A stretch of 64,000 nt of DNA, taken from positions 310,001 to 374,000 of the forward strand of contig NZ_CANNFH010000003.1 of assembly GCF_947503875.1 (NCBI RefSeq). Direction: 5' to 3'. Shown here one piece after another: positions 44,034 through 52,729 of this stretch. Within the stretch, counting starts at the first letter, position 1. Each line of letters opens with the position of its first letter. The position numbers and the translations under genes are program-made. This DNA comes from an uncultured Polaribacter sp. Lineage in GTDB: Bacteria; Bacteroidota; Bacteroidia; Flavobacteriales; Flavobacteriaceae. Under the pieces are notes generated by a model. That model saw only the letters and a list, made by a program, of their open reading frames with translations. It searched no databases and was not told the DNA's origin.

Positions 44034-45928
44034 TGAGCACACCACATAAAATACTAGAAAAGTTTTGGGGTTATAACACTTTTAGAACGCCACAAGAAAA
44101 AATAATTACTGCTGTTTTAGAAAAAAAAGATGTTATTGCCTTGTTGCCAACTGGCGGAGGAAAATCTTTATGTTTTCAAATTCCTGCGTTATTGCAAGAA
44201 GGTGTTTGTTTGGTTATATCTCCATTAATTGCACTAATGCAAGATCAAGTAAAAAATTTAACGAAAAAAAATATAAAAGCAACTTTAATTCCTTCTGGTA
44301 TTAGTCAAAATGAACAAATTACGCTTTTTGACAATATTAAATTTGGTAATTATAAGTTTTTATACATTTCTCCAGAAAGGTTACAATCACAATTTATTCA
44401 ACAAAAAATTAAAGAATTAAATGTAAATTTAGTTGCTGTTGATGAAGCACATTGTATTTCTGAATGGGGACATGATTTTAGACCTTCTTATAGAAATATT
44501 GCCCTACTAAAAGAATTACAACCCAATGCAAATTTTATAGCCTTAACAGCAACTGCAAATGATAAAATTTTAGACGATATTTCTAAAAATCTAAAATTAA
44601 AAGCGCCTGTAATTTTTAAAAAATCTTTTTTTAGAGCCAATTTAGCCTATCAAATTTTTAATATTGAAGATAAATTAGAACGCATAATTCAAATTTTTAA
44701 AAAAACTAAAAAACCGGCAATTGTATATGTAAACTCTAGAAAAAAAACAGTTGAAATTGCTAACTTTTTAAATGCCAATAATTTTAAAAGCTCTTTTTAT
44801 CATGCTGGTTTAACCCCAAAAGAAAAACAAGAAAATTTTATAAACTGGCTCACTGAAAAAACACCTGTTATTGTGGCTACCAATGCTTTTGGCATGGGAA
44901 TAGACAAAACTAATGTTGGCCTAGTAATACATTACAACTTACCAGCAAGTATAGAAAATTATGTGCAAGAAACGGGAAGAGCTGGCAGAAATAATAAAAA
45001 ATCATTTGGCGTATTATTGTATAATGCTAATGATGTTGCTTTGCATCAACAAAAAACAGCAAACACCTTACCTAGCCTTTTAGAAATAAAAACTGTTCAT
45101 AAAAAACTGTATCAACATTTTAACATTGCAAAAGGTGAGTTATTAGAACGTTCTTTTGATTTTAATTTTATAGAATTCTGTAAAAAATACAATTTTCCTG
45201 TTTTAAAAGTTGATGTAATTTTAAAAATATTAGTCAATTATGGTATTCTTGAAATGTCTAGTAACTACAATAAAAAAATAACCTTAACTATTCTAAGTTC
45301 TCATAAAGCTATTCTTAATTTTTCTAACAATAATAGGAAAATTGGGCACTTTTTAAACATTCTATTAAGAACCTATGGTGGTCTTTTTGAAAGCGAAACT
45401 AAAATAGATGAATTTTTACTGGCAAAAAAAGCAAGTATTACTACAACTCAGGTTTTAAAAAACCTAGAAACACTAGAGCAAAACAACTTAATTAAGTATA
45501 CACCAGTTACTACAGAAAGTGCGCTAACATTTTTAGTACCAAGAGAAGATGATTATGCTATTAACAAGTTTAGTAAAGAAATGAAACTTTTTTTAGAGCA
45601 AAAGAAAAACAAAACAACCAATTTTATAGCATTTGTAAAAAACAATAAAACTTGCAGAAGCGTACTATTACTAAGCTATTTTGGTGAAATATCTTCGGAA
45701 AATTGCGGTATTTGCGATGTTTGTCTTAAAAACAAATTAGCAAAGAAAAGCATAACTACAAAAGAAATATTAGACTTATTTAACCATAAAAAACAATTAA
45801 GCTCTAAAGAAATTTGTAGCCAATTAAAAGCCAACAAAAAACCTATTTTAATACATTTGCAAACCTTAATTGCTACTGATAAATTAGTAATAAATCAGCA
45901 AAATAAATATCAGCTAAAAGAGAAATAA
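44033..45928 (+). CDS. recQ: ATP-dependent DNA helicase RecQ, short form
   Basis: 631 residues. 3'-5' SF2 helicase for recombination and fork repair. Motifs: LLPTGGGKSLCFQIPAL (Walker A), VAVDEAHCISEWGHDFRPSY (DEAH and aromatic-rich loop), ALTATANDKI, VATNAFGMGIDKTNVGLVIH and YVQETGRAGRNNK (motif VI). The zinc site is present near residues 535-565 (NKTCRSVLLLSYFGE, then NCGICDVC). A winged-helix-like stretch lies before it, but no HRDC domain follows; the last 60 residues form another small winged-helix-like segment. Start and stop each overlap the neighbours by one base. Confidence 0.93.
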   Translation: MSTPHKILEKFWGYNTFRTPQEKIITAVLEKKDVIALLPTGGGKSLCFQIPALLQEGVCLVISPLIALMQDQVKNLTKKNIKATLIPSGISQNEQITLFDNIKFGNYKFLYISPERLQSQFIQQKIKELNVNLVAVDEAHCISEWGHDFRPSYRNIALLKELQPNANFIALTATANDKILDDISKNLKLKAPVIFKKSFFRANLAYQIFNIEDKLERIIQIFKKTKKPAIVYVNSRKKTVEIANFLNANNFKSSFYHAGLTPKEKQENFINWLTEKTPVIVATNAFGMGIDKTNVGLVIHYNLPASIENYVQETGRAGRNNKKSFGVLLYNANDVALHQQKTANTLPSLLEIKTVHKKLYQHFNIAKGELLERSFDFNFIEFCKKYNFPVLKVDVILKILVNYGILEMSSNYNKKITLTILSSHKAILNFSNNNRKIGHFLNILLRTYGGLFESETKIDEFLLAKKASITTTQVLKNLETLEQNNLIKYTPVTTESALTFLVPREDDYAINKFSKEMKLFLEQKKNKTTNFIAFVKNNKTCRSVLLLSYFGEISSENCGICDVCLKNKLAKKSITTKEILDLFNHKKQLSSKEICSQLKANKKPILIHLQTLIATDKLVINQQNKYQLKEK

Positions 45929-46872
45929 TGAGAGATATACGTATTGTATTTATGGGAACGCCAGATTTTGCAGTAACCATATTAAAACATTTAGTAGATA
46001 ATCAATATAATATTGTAGGTGTAATTACAGCGCCAGACAAACCTGCAGGAAGAGGAAGAAAGTTAAACCAATCTGCCGTAAAAAAATATGCATTATCTGA
46101 AGAACTAAAAGTTTTGCAACCTAAAAATCTAAAAAGCGAAGATTTTAATAAAACGCTAAAAAGCCTTAATGCCAACTTGCAAATTGTTGTAGCTTTTAGA
46201 ATGCTACCAAAAATAGTTTGGCAACTCCCTAAATTTGGCACTTTTAATTTACATGCATCATTGTTACCTGCATATAGAGGAGCTGCGCCAATTCATTGGG
46301 CCATTATTAATGGAGAAAATAAAACTGGCGCTTCTACTTTTTTCATTGATGATAAAATTGATACAGGAGAAATAATACTACAAGAAGAAATAACAATTCA
46401 GCATAACGAAACCGTTGGTAGCTTACACGATAAATTAATGCACTTAGGAGCCAATTTAGTAGCGAAAACTGTAGATTTAATAAAGGAAGACAAAGTAACT
46501 AGCATTAAACAACCTGATTTTGAAGAAAAATCTGCGCCAAAACTTAACCCAGAAAACACAAAAATAAATTGGACAGACTCATTACAAAATATTTACAATA
46601 AAATTCGTGGTTTAAATCCTTTTCCTGCTGCTTGGACCAACATTAAAACAGATGAAAACCAAATATCTGCTAAAATTTATGCAGTAAAAACACAAAAAGA
46701 AGCGCATAATCATAATTTCGGAAAAATAATTGCATCTAAAAAAGAATTAAAAGTGGCTGTAAACGGAGGTTACCTAATAATACAAGAAATTAAAATTTCT
46801 GGAAAGAAAAAAATGGATGTCAAAAGTCTATTAAACGGCTTTTCTTTTTCTGAAGATGCAATAATGTTGTAA
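45928..46872 (+). CDS. fmt: Methionyl-tRNA formyltransferase
   Basis: 314 residues, normal. It formylates initiator Met-tRNA using 10-formyl-THF. Motifs: IVFMGTPDFAVTILKHLVDN at the N-terminus, the specificity loop APDKPAGRGRKLNQSAVKKY, and the catalytic region FNLHASLLPAYRGAAPIHWA (Asn, His) followed by INGENKTGASTFFIDDKIDT with the catalytic Asp. The C-terminal OB domain (residues about 210-314) binds tRNA. Translationally coupled to recQ (TAATG). def is not adjacent. Confidence 0.96.
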   Translation: MRDIRIVFMGTPDFAVTILKHLVDNQYNIVGVITAPDKPAGRGRKLNQSAVKKYALSEELKVLQPKNLKSEDFNKTLKSLNANLQIVVAFRMLPKIVWQLPKFGTFNLHASLLPAYRGAAPIHWAIINGENKTGASTFFIDDKIDTGEIILQEEITIQHNETVGSLHDKLMHLGANLVAKTVDLIKEDKVTSIKQPDFEEKSAPKLNPENTKINWTDSLQNIYNKIRGLNPFPAAWTNIKTDENQISAKIYAVKTQKEAHNHNFGKIIASKKELKVAVNGGYLIIQEIKISGKKKMDVKSLLNGFSFSEDAIML

Positions 46873-46976
46873 ACCCGTTATTAGCAAGGATTGTAGAGTT
46901 TTTCGATATTCAAAGACCAGTTTATTAACAATTAGAGTTCTTTTATTAACAAAACAGTACTTTTTTAAGCTCTAAA

Positions 46977-47007
46977 TTTGCGTAAACCCACAATCCGTCT
47001 ATTTTTG
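46977..47007 (+). promoter_or_regulatory. Promoter of the HU gene
   Basis: TTTG (46977-46980), 19 bp, TATTTTTG (47000-47007): exact Bacteroidetes consensus, giving a leader of about 45 nt. A second TAnnTTTG (TAAATTTG, 46973-46980) overlaps the -33 box and might be an additional start. Confidence 0.85.
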
Positions 47008-47058
47008 TTAAGCTATTAAGCAAAAAAATTTATTAAATAATTTAAAAAAACATTTATT

Positions 47059-47331
47059 ATGAACAAATCAGATTTAATTGATGCAATGGCTGCAGACGCA
47101 GGAATTTCTAAAGTAGCAGCTAAAGCAGCTTTAGAGTCTTTTACAGGTAACGTAACTTCTTCATTAAAAAAAGGAGATAAAGTTGCTTTAGTTGGTTTTG
47201 GAACTTTTTCAGTATCTAACAGAGCTGCAAGAAGCGGTAGAAACCCACAAACAGGAAAAACGATTCAAATTGCTGCTAAAAACGTAGCAAAATTTAAAGC
47301 TGGTGCAGGATTAAGTGATGCTGTAAACTAG
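47059..47331 (+). CDS. hup: HU-family nucleoid protein
   Basis: 90 residues, the standard length. Histone-like DNA-bending protein that compacts the nucleoid as a dimer. Sequence pattern: [20 protein letters not shown] start, [20 protein letters not shown], then [20 protein letters not shown], which contains the RNPQTG tip of the DNA-intercalating arm. Single gene with a consensus promoter and strong terminator, consistent with high expression. The 186-bp upstream gap after fmt holds only the promoter. Confidence 0.97.
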   Translation: MNKSDLIDAMAADAGISKVAAKAALESFTGNVTSSLKKGDKVALVGFGTFSVSNRAARSGRNPQTGKTIQIAAKNVAKFKAGAGLSDAVN

Positions 47332-47353
47332 TATATACCGTTTTAAACAAAAC

Positions 47354-47387
47354 AAAAACTCTCTTTTTAAAAGAGAGTTTTTTTTTG
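47354..47387 (+). terminator. Rho-independent terminator of the HU gene
   Basis: AAAAACTCTCTTTT pairs with AAAAGAGAGTTTTT and runs into nine T. Confidence 0.92.
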
Positions 47388-47422
47388 CTAAAAATTACTT
47401 ATATTTAAAGAAAAAACATTGA

Positions 47423-47980
47423 ATGTCTAAACTATCACCTAAAAAAGGAAGATTATTAGTTGCAGAACCCTCTATATTAAATGATGACTCCTTTAATAGA
47501 GCTATTATTTTATTAACAGAACACACCAAAACAAATTCTGTAGGTTTTATTTTGAATAAACCTCTAGCCTATAGTTTAAATGATTTACTGCCAGAAATAG
47601 ATTGTACTTTCAATATTTATCAAGGTGGTCCTGTAGAGCAAGATAACTTGTACTTTGTGCACAGAATTCCAGATTTACTTAAAGACAGCGTAGAAGTAGC
47701 AAACGGTATTTTTTGGGGCGGAAATTTTGAACAATTAAAAAAGTTATTGAATGATGGTGCATTACAAGAATCCGATGTTCGCTTTTTTCTAGGTTACTCT
47801 GGCTGGGATAAAGAACAATTGGACCAAGAGTTACAAATTAACTCTTGGTTTGTTACCGAAAATAATTTTGAAAATATTTTTTCTAATAATGAAGAAAATC
47901 TATGGAAAAATAAATTATTGGAAAAAGGCGGAAATTATAAACTTTGGGCAAATGCACCAAACGATTTTAACCTGAATTAA
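47423..47980 (+). CDS. YqgE/AlgH family protein (DUF179)
   Basis: 185 residues. Family signatures: KGRLLVAEPSILNDDSFNRA, SVGFILNKPLAYSLNDLLPE, IYQGGPVEQDNLYFVHR (G-G-P-V motif), NGIFWGGNFEQLKKLL and FFLGYSGWDKEQLDQEL. The family is widespread in Gram-negatives and its molecular function is unsettled, though AlgH was linked to alginate regulation in Pseudomonas. The final 4 bp overlap the convergent aminotransferase gene. Confidence 0.92.
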   Translation: MSKLSPKKGRLLVAEPSILNDDSFNRAIILLTEHTKTNSVGFILNKPLAYSLNDLLPEIDCTFNIYQGGPVEQDNLYFVHRIPDLLKDSVEVANGIFWGGNFEQLKKLLNDGALQESDVRFFLGYSGWDKEQLDQELQINSWFVTENNFENIFSNNEENLWKNKLLEKGGNYKLWANAPNDFNLN

Positions 47981-48810
47981 TTACCTGCTATTTGTAAAAT
48001 TTTTAGACTATTATTCATTTTACTACCAATATTAGTCTTAAATGTTTTTTTCTTGTACTTAGTTACAGGTTGTATACCTATTATTGCGTTAGTAATAAAG
48101 ACCTCATCTGCTTTTTGCACTTCAAAAGGAGAAATACTTGTTTCTTCTACCGTATATTCTTTATGTTTTTTTAGCATTTCAATAACTTTCATTCTAATAA
48201 TGCCTTTAATACAACCTTCTTCTAAAGCAGGTGTTTTAATTACAGTGCCTTTTACTATAAAAATATTACCATTAGTTACCTCTACTACTCCTTTTCGTTC
48301 ATTCACTAAAATACAATTATCTAAATCGTTTTCTTCTGCAAAAATACTTGCTATAGTATTTAGCATTCGATTATTTGTTTTAATGGTTGATAAAAGCCCA
48401 GAATAATTATAAAAATCTTTATAAACATCTATATGGTACTTATCTTTTGTAGTGTACTCAGTTGGAGCAACATCTATTAAATAGTCTATTTTATTGGTTT
48501 TTGGTGTGTATAAACCGCCATCTTTTCTAAAAACATTTAAACGAACTCTAAAATTAGATGCATTGTCTTGTATTAAAATTGTTTTTAAAATTTCTTTTTC
48601 TAAAAATTCTAATGTAAACGCTATGGGTATTCTCATTCGCAACATTCGCATAGAAGCCATTAACCTAAAATAATGTTCTTCCCAAAAAATCACTTTATTA
48701 TTTGAAACCTTAATGGTTTCAAAAATTCCATCTCCATACTTAAACCCTCTATTCTCTGAAGTTAATTTAAGATTTTCCTTAAAAAGTAATTCACCATTAA
48801 AATTGATCAT
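47977..48810 (-). CDS. Class IV PLP aminotransferase / aminodeoxychorismate lyase-like
   Basis: 277 residues. Fold-type IV PLP enzyme, the group that includes IlvE, DAAT and PabC. Signatures: NRGFKYGDGIFETIKVSNNK (start of the fold), EEHYFRLMASMRML, the catalytic-lysine region LSTIKTNNRMLNTIASIFAE, and NERKGVVEVTNGNIFIVKGT followed by GCIKGIIRMKVIEMLKKH. Length and residue pattern fit PabC (4-amino-4-deoxychorismate lyase, folate synthesis) a little better than branched-chain aminotransferase, but I would not assign it firmly. Confidence 0.85.
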   Translation of the reverse strand: MINFNGELLFKENLKLTSENRGFKYGDGIFETIKVSNNKVIFWEEHYFRLMASMRMLRMRIPIAFTLEFLEKEILKTILIQDNASNFRVRLNVFRKDGGLYTPKTNKIDYLIDVAPTEYTTKDKYHIDVYKDFYNYSGLLSTIKTNNRMLNTIASIFAEENDLDNCILVNERKGVVEVTNGNIFIVKGTVIKTPALEEGCIKGIIRMKVIEMLKKHKEYTVEETSISPFEVQKADEVFITNAIIGIQPVTKYKKKTFKTNIGSKMNNSLKILQIAGN

Positions 48811-48860
48811 ATCTTATTTTTAAACCGCAAAATTACTATATTTTGATAGAAATTTACCAT

Positions 48861-48892
48861 AAAAAAACCAGCAATTATGCTGGTTGATTTTT
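48861..48892 (-). terminator. Terminator of the START-like gene
   Basis: AACCAGCA / TGCTGGTT stem (48866-48885) with a 4-nt loop; on the minus strand it is followed by a run of seven T. Confidence 0.8.
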
Positions 48893-48912
48893 ATATAATT
48901 TAGAAGGTTTTA

Positions 48913-49296
48913 TTAAGCCCCTATTGTATGTCTTAGTTCTTCAATCTGATTTTCCCATAATTGCTTAGATTCCTCTACTTCGTCTTCATCTTCTGCAAAA
49001 TCTGTAACAATTAAAGAAACATCCTTTGTTAGTGGGTCCACTTCTATTTTAATTTCAAAAAAACTATCATCTCCTTCACTTTCTTGCCATTTCCAACGAA
49101 TTCTTTCTCCAGCTTTTTTTGTTATTAAATTAGCCAATTCCTCTGTACCTTCCCAAACAAAACTAAATATTTTACCCCTAGAATTTACTTTATCTGCAAA
49201 CCACTCCTGCAAATTAGATGGAGATGAAATATACTGGTATAACATATTTGGCGATGCATGAATTGGAATTTCTAATTCAAATTTTATTTTTTCCAT
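48913..49296 (-). CDS. START-like/AHSA1-type protein
   Basis: 127 residues. The pattern ELEIPIHASPNMLYQYISSP, SNLQEWFADKVN, and the acidic last third (VIVTDFAEDEDEVEESKQLW, then ENQIEELRHTIGA) matches the helix-grip SRPBCC (START-like) fold common in Bacteroidota as small stand-alone proteins. These bind hydrophobic ligands in other families; function here unknown. The gene is alone with its own terminator. Confidence 0.82.
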   Translation of the reverse strand: MEKIKFELEIPIHASPNMLYQYISSPSNLQEWFADKVNSRGKIFSFVWEGTEELANLITKKAGERIRWKWQESEGDDSFFEIKIEVDPLTKDVSLIVTDFAEDEDEVEESKQLWENQIEELRHTIGA

Positions 49297-49360
49297 AGAT
49301 ATTTAAATGTTTGTGGGAAAGGTAAGCAATAATTCTATTTAAAAAAAATGAACGCACTTC

Positions 49361-49390
49361 TTGCCAGTCTGTAAAAAGTATTTATATTTG
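49361..49390 (+). promoter_or_regulatory. Promoter of the tRNA gene
   Basis: TTG (49361-49363, CTTG instead of TTTG), 19 bp, TATATTTG (49383-49390); predicted start a few bases before the tRNA 5' end at 49406. Confidence 0.75.
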
Positions 49391-49405
49391 CACCCGCAAA
49401 GGAAT

Positions 49406-49479
49406 GGCGAGGTAGCTCAGTTGGTTAGAGCGCAGGATTCATAACCCTGAGGTCACGGGTTCAAATCCCGTCTTCGCTA
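49406..49479 (+). tRNA. tRNA with anticodon CAT (elongator Met, or Ile2)
   Basis: 74 nt cloverleaf: acceptor GGCGAGG, T8 A9, D-arm GCTC...GAGC, anticodon CAT at 49440-49442 in loop TTCATAA, variable GAGGTC, T-arm ACGGG TTCAAAT CCCGT, acceptor CTTCGCT and discriminator A. CCA is not encoded. G1-T72 and G6-T67 are wobble pairs, and there is an A31-C39 mismatch. The D-loop has AGTTGGTTA with the paired G18-G19. The CAT anticodon is read by Met tRNA or, if its C34 is lysidine-modified, by Ile tRNA; the sequence alone does not fully decide. The lack of the initiator hallmark (three G-C pairs in the anticodon stem) argues against initiator. Confidence 0.93.
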
Positions 49480-49502
49480 CAAATCTAAAATTAACTAAAT
49501 CA

Positions 49503-49531
49503 ACGAATTGTGTCTCACAATTCGTTTTTTT
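49503..49531 (+). terminator. Terminator of the tRNA gene
   Basis: Perfect 10-bp stem ACGAATTGTG / CACAATTCGT with a 3-nt loop, followed by eight T. Confidence 0.9.
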
Positions 49532-49559
49532 ATGCCCTCTTTTTTCTTACTTTTACAAG

Positions 49560-49582
49560 CAGTACACGATACAGTACACGAT
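49560..49582 (+). repeat. Tandem 11-bp repeat downstream of the tRNA
   Basis: CAGTACACGAT at 49560-49570 and 49572-49582, separated by one base (12-bp period). The position directly behind a tRNA gene and in front of an integrase-like N-terminus suggests arm-type binding sites of a tyrosine integrase; this is inference. Confidence 0.6.
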
Positions 49583-49588
49583 TTTGCT

Positions 49589-49633
49589 ATGAAATTGAAT
49601 TATTCTATTGAACCAACCTTAAGAAAAGTATAA
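49589..49633 (+). pseudogene. Possible remnant of an integrase N-terminus
   Basis: The frame from ATG 49589 reads MKLNYSIEPTLRKV and then stops. Arm-binding domains of Bacteroidota phage/transposon integrases often begin with a similar strand (xxxSIxPTLRKDK...). The frame upstream is open from ATG 49532. The rest of the 49481-49795 gap (315 bp) is A/T-rich and holds only the terminator, the tandem repeat and this remnant. Confidence 0.4.
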
Positions 49634-49795
49634 ACGTTATTTTTAATAAGAAAAAACAAAAATATATTTATTCAAACTTAGCAAGCAGCATTAATACGTT
49701 TTATAACTGCATATTTATTTAATGATTTGTAAAAATAAAATTGGTATAATAATTATATTTTCAATACAACTTACTGAAATACAATTCTTAAATTA

Positions 49796-50953
49796 TTAAA
49801 TTTTACGAGACAAAAAAACATTTTCACTTTGTTTATCAGTGCTCTTAAATTTTTGCAAAGCAATATCTAATGGGTTCTGAATCTCCATTAAATCTTGACG
49901 CTTTACATGCGTATAAATCATAGTGGTTTCTGGTCTAGAATGCCCTAATAAAGTTTGAATATAACGAATATCTACTCCGTTTTCTAGTAAATGTGTAGCA
50001 TAACTGTGGCGCAAAGTATGTGGCGTAACATGTCTTGTAATTCCTGCCTTGGCACAACTTCTTCTTAAAAATTGACGTATAGATTCAGGACTATATTGGC
50101 CACTATTTTTTCCTTCTACAAAATAAAGTTCTGGCTTGTAAGAATAGTAGTAATTAGATAATAAAGGTAGAAAACTATCTGCCAAACTTACGTATCTATC
50201 TTTTCTACCTTTTCCATCTTTTACAATCAGCTGTTTTCTTTCAATATGAAAATCAGCTAACTTTAAATTAATTAATTCACTGATACGCAAACCACAAGAA
50301 TAAATTAAAGCTAAAATTGCTCTATGCTTTAAATTTTGAGTAGCACTTATTAATTTTAAAACTTCTTTTTGACTAAGTACACTAGGTAATTTTCTACTTT
50401 TCTTGGGTCTTTCTAAAGTTAAATTGTTAATTTCAGTCTCAGGATAAAACTGTACAAAAAGTTTTAAAGCGCTTATAAACTGCCTTTGAGAGCTAACAGA
50501 ATATTTTCTTTCTATAAAAACCTTTTCAATAAACAATTCTACATCTCTATTGCACAATTCGTTTATTGCTTTTTTAGTATGAAAATTTATAAAGTCAGCA
50601 ACAAAAAAAGTATAGGTCTTAATAGAACTACTACTGTAACGCTTTCCTTTTAAAAAAAGATAAAAACTGTTTAAGAGCGTCTTTTCTTCTTTGGTAATAT
50701 TTCGTTTAAAAAGATCTTGTTTACTAATTTTAGAAGTATCTATTGTTACCAGATCTGTAAATAAATTAACAACTTTATTATAGTTTTCTATAGAAAATTT
50801 TAAATACCAAGATTTTAAGGTGCTACTCCACAAACTTCCTTCAATAGACCTTACTTTTACAATTAAAGCATCGTTGTAAACAAACCTAATTAAAAGCTGT
50901 TTCTCTTTACGATGCGTCTTTTCTTCTAAATAAATTGTAGGTAGTTTTTTCAA
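49796..50953 (-). CDS. Tyrosine-type site-specific recombinase
   Basis: 385 residues. An unusual N-terminal region of about 90 residues (TIYLEEKTHRKEKQLLIRFV, with WSSTLKSWYLKF) precedes a SAM-like core-binding domain (residues about 95-190) and a complete catalytic domain: Arg in YSCGLRISELINLK, Lys strand KDGKGRKDRYV, HTLRHSYATHLL (His-x-x-Arg), LGHSRPETTMIYTH (His and nucleophile Tyr). It is not a plain XerC/D, which lack this N-terminus, nor an integron integrase, as the added helix typical of IntI is not seen. It lies 316 bp after the tRNA, facing it. Role in element mobility is plausible; related genes are also found as chromosomal singles in Flavobacteriaceae. Confidence 0.88.
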   Translation of the reverse strand: MKKLPTIYLEEKTHRKEKQLLIRFVYNDALIVKVRSIEGSLWSSTLKSWYLKFSIENYNKVVNLFTDLVTIDTSKISKQDLFKRNITKEEKTLLNSFYLFLKGKRYSSSSIKTYTFFVADFINFHTKKAINELCNRDVELFIEKVFIERKYSVSSQRQFISALKLFVQFYPETEINNLTLERPKKSRKLPSVLSQKEVLKLISATQNLKHRAILALIYSCGLRISELINLKLADFHIERKQLIVKDGKGRKDRYVSLADSFLPLLSNYYYSYKPELYFVEGKNSGQYSPESIRQFLRRSCAKAGITRHVTPHTLRHSYATHLLENGVDIRYIQTLLGHSRPETTMIYTHVKRQDLMEIQNPLDIALQKFKSTDKQSENVFLSRKI

Positions 50954-51035
50954 AATATTCTTTTTATAGCTATGTAAATATACTGAAAATAAAGGAATTA
51001 ATATTTATCGATATTTAGAAAATATTTGAAAACAA

Positions 51036-51068
51036 AAAAATCCGAAAGAAAATTCTTTCGGATTTTTA
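51036..51068 (-). terminator. Terminator of ychF
   Basis: AATCCGAAAGAA / TTCTTTCGGATT stem (51039-51064) followed on the minus strand by a run of T; 25 bp past the ychF stop. Confidence 0.8.
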
Positions 51069-51093
51069 ATATGTATTTATTGTAGATTAAGAG

Positions 51094-52185
51094 TTATACA
51101 TTAAATCTAAAATGCATTACATCACCATCTTTTACAATATACTCCTTACCTTCTACTCTCATTTTACCTGCTTCCTTCACCTTTGCCTCAGAACCAAAAG
51201 CAACATAATCTTCATAAGCAATAGTTTCTGCTCTAATAAAGCCTTTTTCAAAATCGGTATGAATAACACCTGCAGCCTGTGGCGCTGTAGATCCTATAGG
51301 AATTGTCCAAGCTCTAACCTCTTTTACACCCGCTGTAAAATAGGTTTGTAAGTTTAACAATTTATAAGCAGAACGCACCAAACGAGATACACCTGCTTCC
51401 TCTAAACCAATATCTGCTAAAAACATTTGTCGCTCTTCATAATCATCTAACTCAGTAATATCTGCTTCTGTACCAACTGCTAAAACAATAACCTCTGCAT
51501 CTTCATCTTTAACAGCAGCTCTTACTTTTTCTACATAGTCATTTCCAGAAACCGCAGAGTTTTCATCAACATTACAAACATACAATACTGGTTTTGCTGT
51601 TATAAACTGCAAAGATTGTACAAACTCTATTTCTTTTTCAGAAAAATCTAATGCCCTAACAGACACACCAGATAATAAAGTTTCTTCCACTTTTAATAAA
51701 ACCACTAACTCTGCTTGCGCTTCTTTATTTCCTGTCTTTGCGGTTCTTTTAACACGTTCTAGTCTTTTTTGAACGGTTTCTAAATCCTTCAATTGCAACT
51801 CTATATCTATCGTTTCTTTATCTCTAACAGGATCTACAGAATTATCAACATGAATAATATTATCATTATCAAAACAACGCAAAACGTGCAAAATAGCGTC
51901 TGTTTCTCTAATATTTGCCAAAAACTGATTTCCTAAACCTTCTCCTTTACTGGCGCCTTTTACCAAACCTGCAATATCTACAATTTCTACAGTTGCAGGC
52001 AAAACACGTTCTGGATTTACCAATTCTTCTAATTTTTCAATTCTAGTATCTGGCACATTTACCACACCCAAGTTAGGTTCTATTGTACAAAAAGGAAAGT
52101 TTGCACTTTGCGCTTTTGCATTAGACAAACAATTAAACAAAGTTGACTTCCCTACGTTTGGTAATCCTACAATTCCGGCTTTCAT
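51094..52185 (-). CDS. ychF: Redox-regulated ATPase YchF (Obg-like GTPase family)
   Basis: 363 residues, the conserved length. TRAFAC-class P-loop protein binding ATP in preference to GTP. Motifs: G1 [19 protein letters not shown]3 [20 protein letters not shown], the coiled-coil insertion (residues about 130-165), NVDEN-type specificity motif in [11 protein letters not shown], and a C-terminal TGS domain ending [16 protein letters not shown]. It associates with ribosomes and acts in stress responses. Monocistronic, with its own terminator. Confidence 0.97.
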   Translation of the reverse strand: MKAGIVGLPNVGKSTLFNCLSNAKAQSANFPFCTIEPNLGVVNVPDTRIEKLEELVNPERVLPATVEIVDIAGLVKGASKGEGLGNQFLANIRETDAILHVLRCFDNDNIIHVDNSVDPVRDKETIDIELQLKDLETVQKRLERVKRTAKTGNKEAQAELVVLLKVEETLLSGVSVRALDFSEKEIEFVQSLQFITAKPVLYVCNVDENSAVSGNDYVEKVRAAVKDEDAEVIVLAVGTEADITELDDYEERQMFLADIGLEEAGVSRLVRSAYKLLNLQTYFTAGVKEVRAWTIPIGSTAPQAAGVIHTDFEKGFIRAETIAYEDYVAFGSEAKVKEAGKMRVEGKEYIVKDGDVMHFRFNV

Positions 52186-52255
52186 TTCTTTAAGTTTTAT
52201 AGCAAAAAAATCTATAATTCATTTTTTTGCGATGCAAATATATATTTTTTAAACA

Positions 52256-52284
52256 TAAAAAATTCCGAAATAAATTCGGAATTT
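52256..52284 (-). terminator. Terminator of the ferredoxin gene
   Basis: AATTCCGAA (52261-52269) / TTCGGAATT (52275-52283), 5-nt loop, with a T run on the minus strand. Confidence 0.78.
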
Positions 52285-52309
52285 GAGTTATAATTTTTGA
52301 TTCAAATGA

Positions 52310-52666
<357 letters not shown>

Positions 52667-52693
52667 CTATTCTGTTTTGTACCTTTGCAATTG

Positions 52694-52725
52694 CAAAAAT
52701 AAGTCCAAAAAAAGTTACATCCAAA
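52694..52725 (-). promoter_or_regulatory. Promoter of the ferredoxin gene
   Basis: Minus strand: TTTG (52725-52722), 20 bp, TATTTTTG (52701-52694). A plus-strand TAnnTTTG (TACCTTTG, 52680-52687) lies in the same divergent gap and may serve the acyl-CoA reductase. Confidence 0.65.
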
Positions 52726-52729
52726 ATAA

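Noticed and set aside
49634..49795. Continuation of the integrase remnant in another frame (VIFNKKKQKYIYSNLASS)
   Set aside because: A single frameshift gives a short lysine-rich string, but no integrase motif can be recognised, so it is not annotated.
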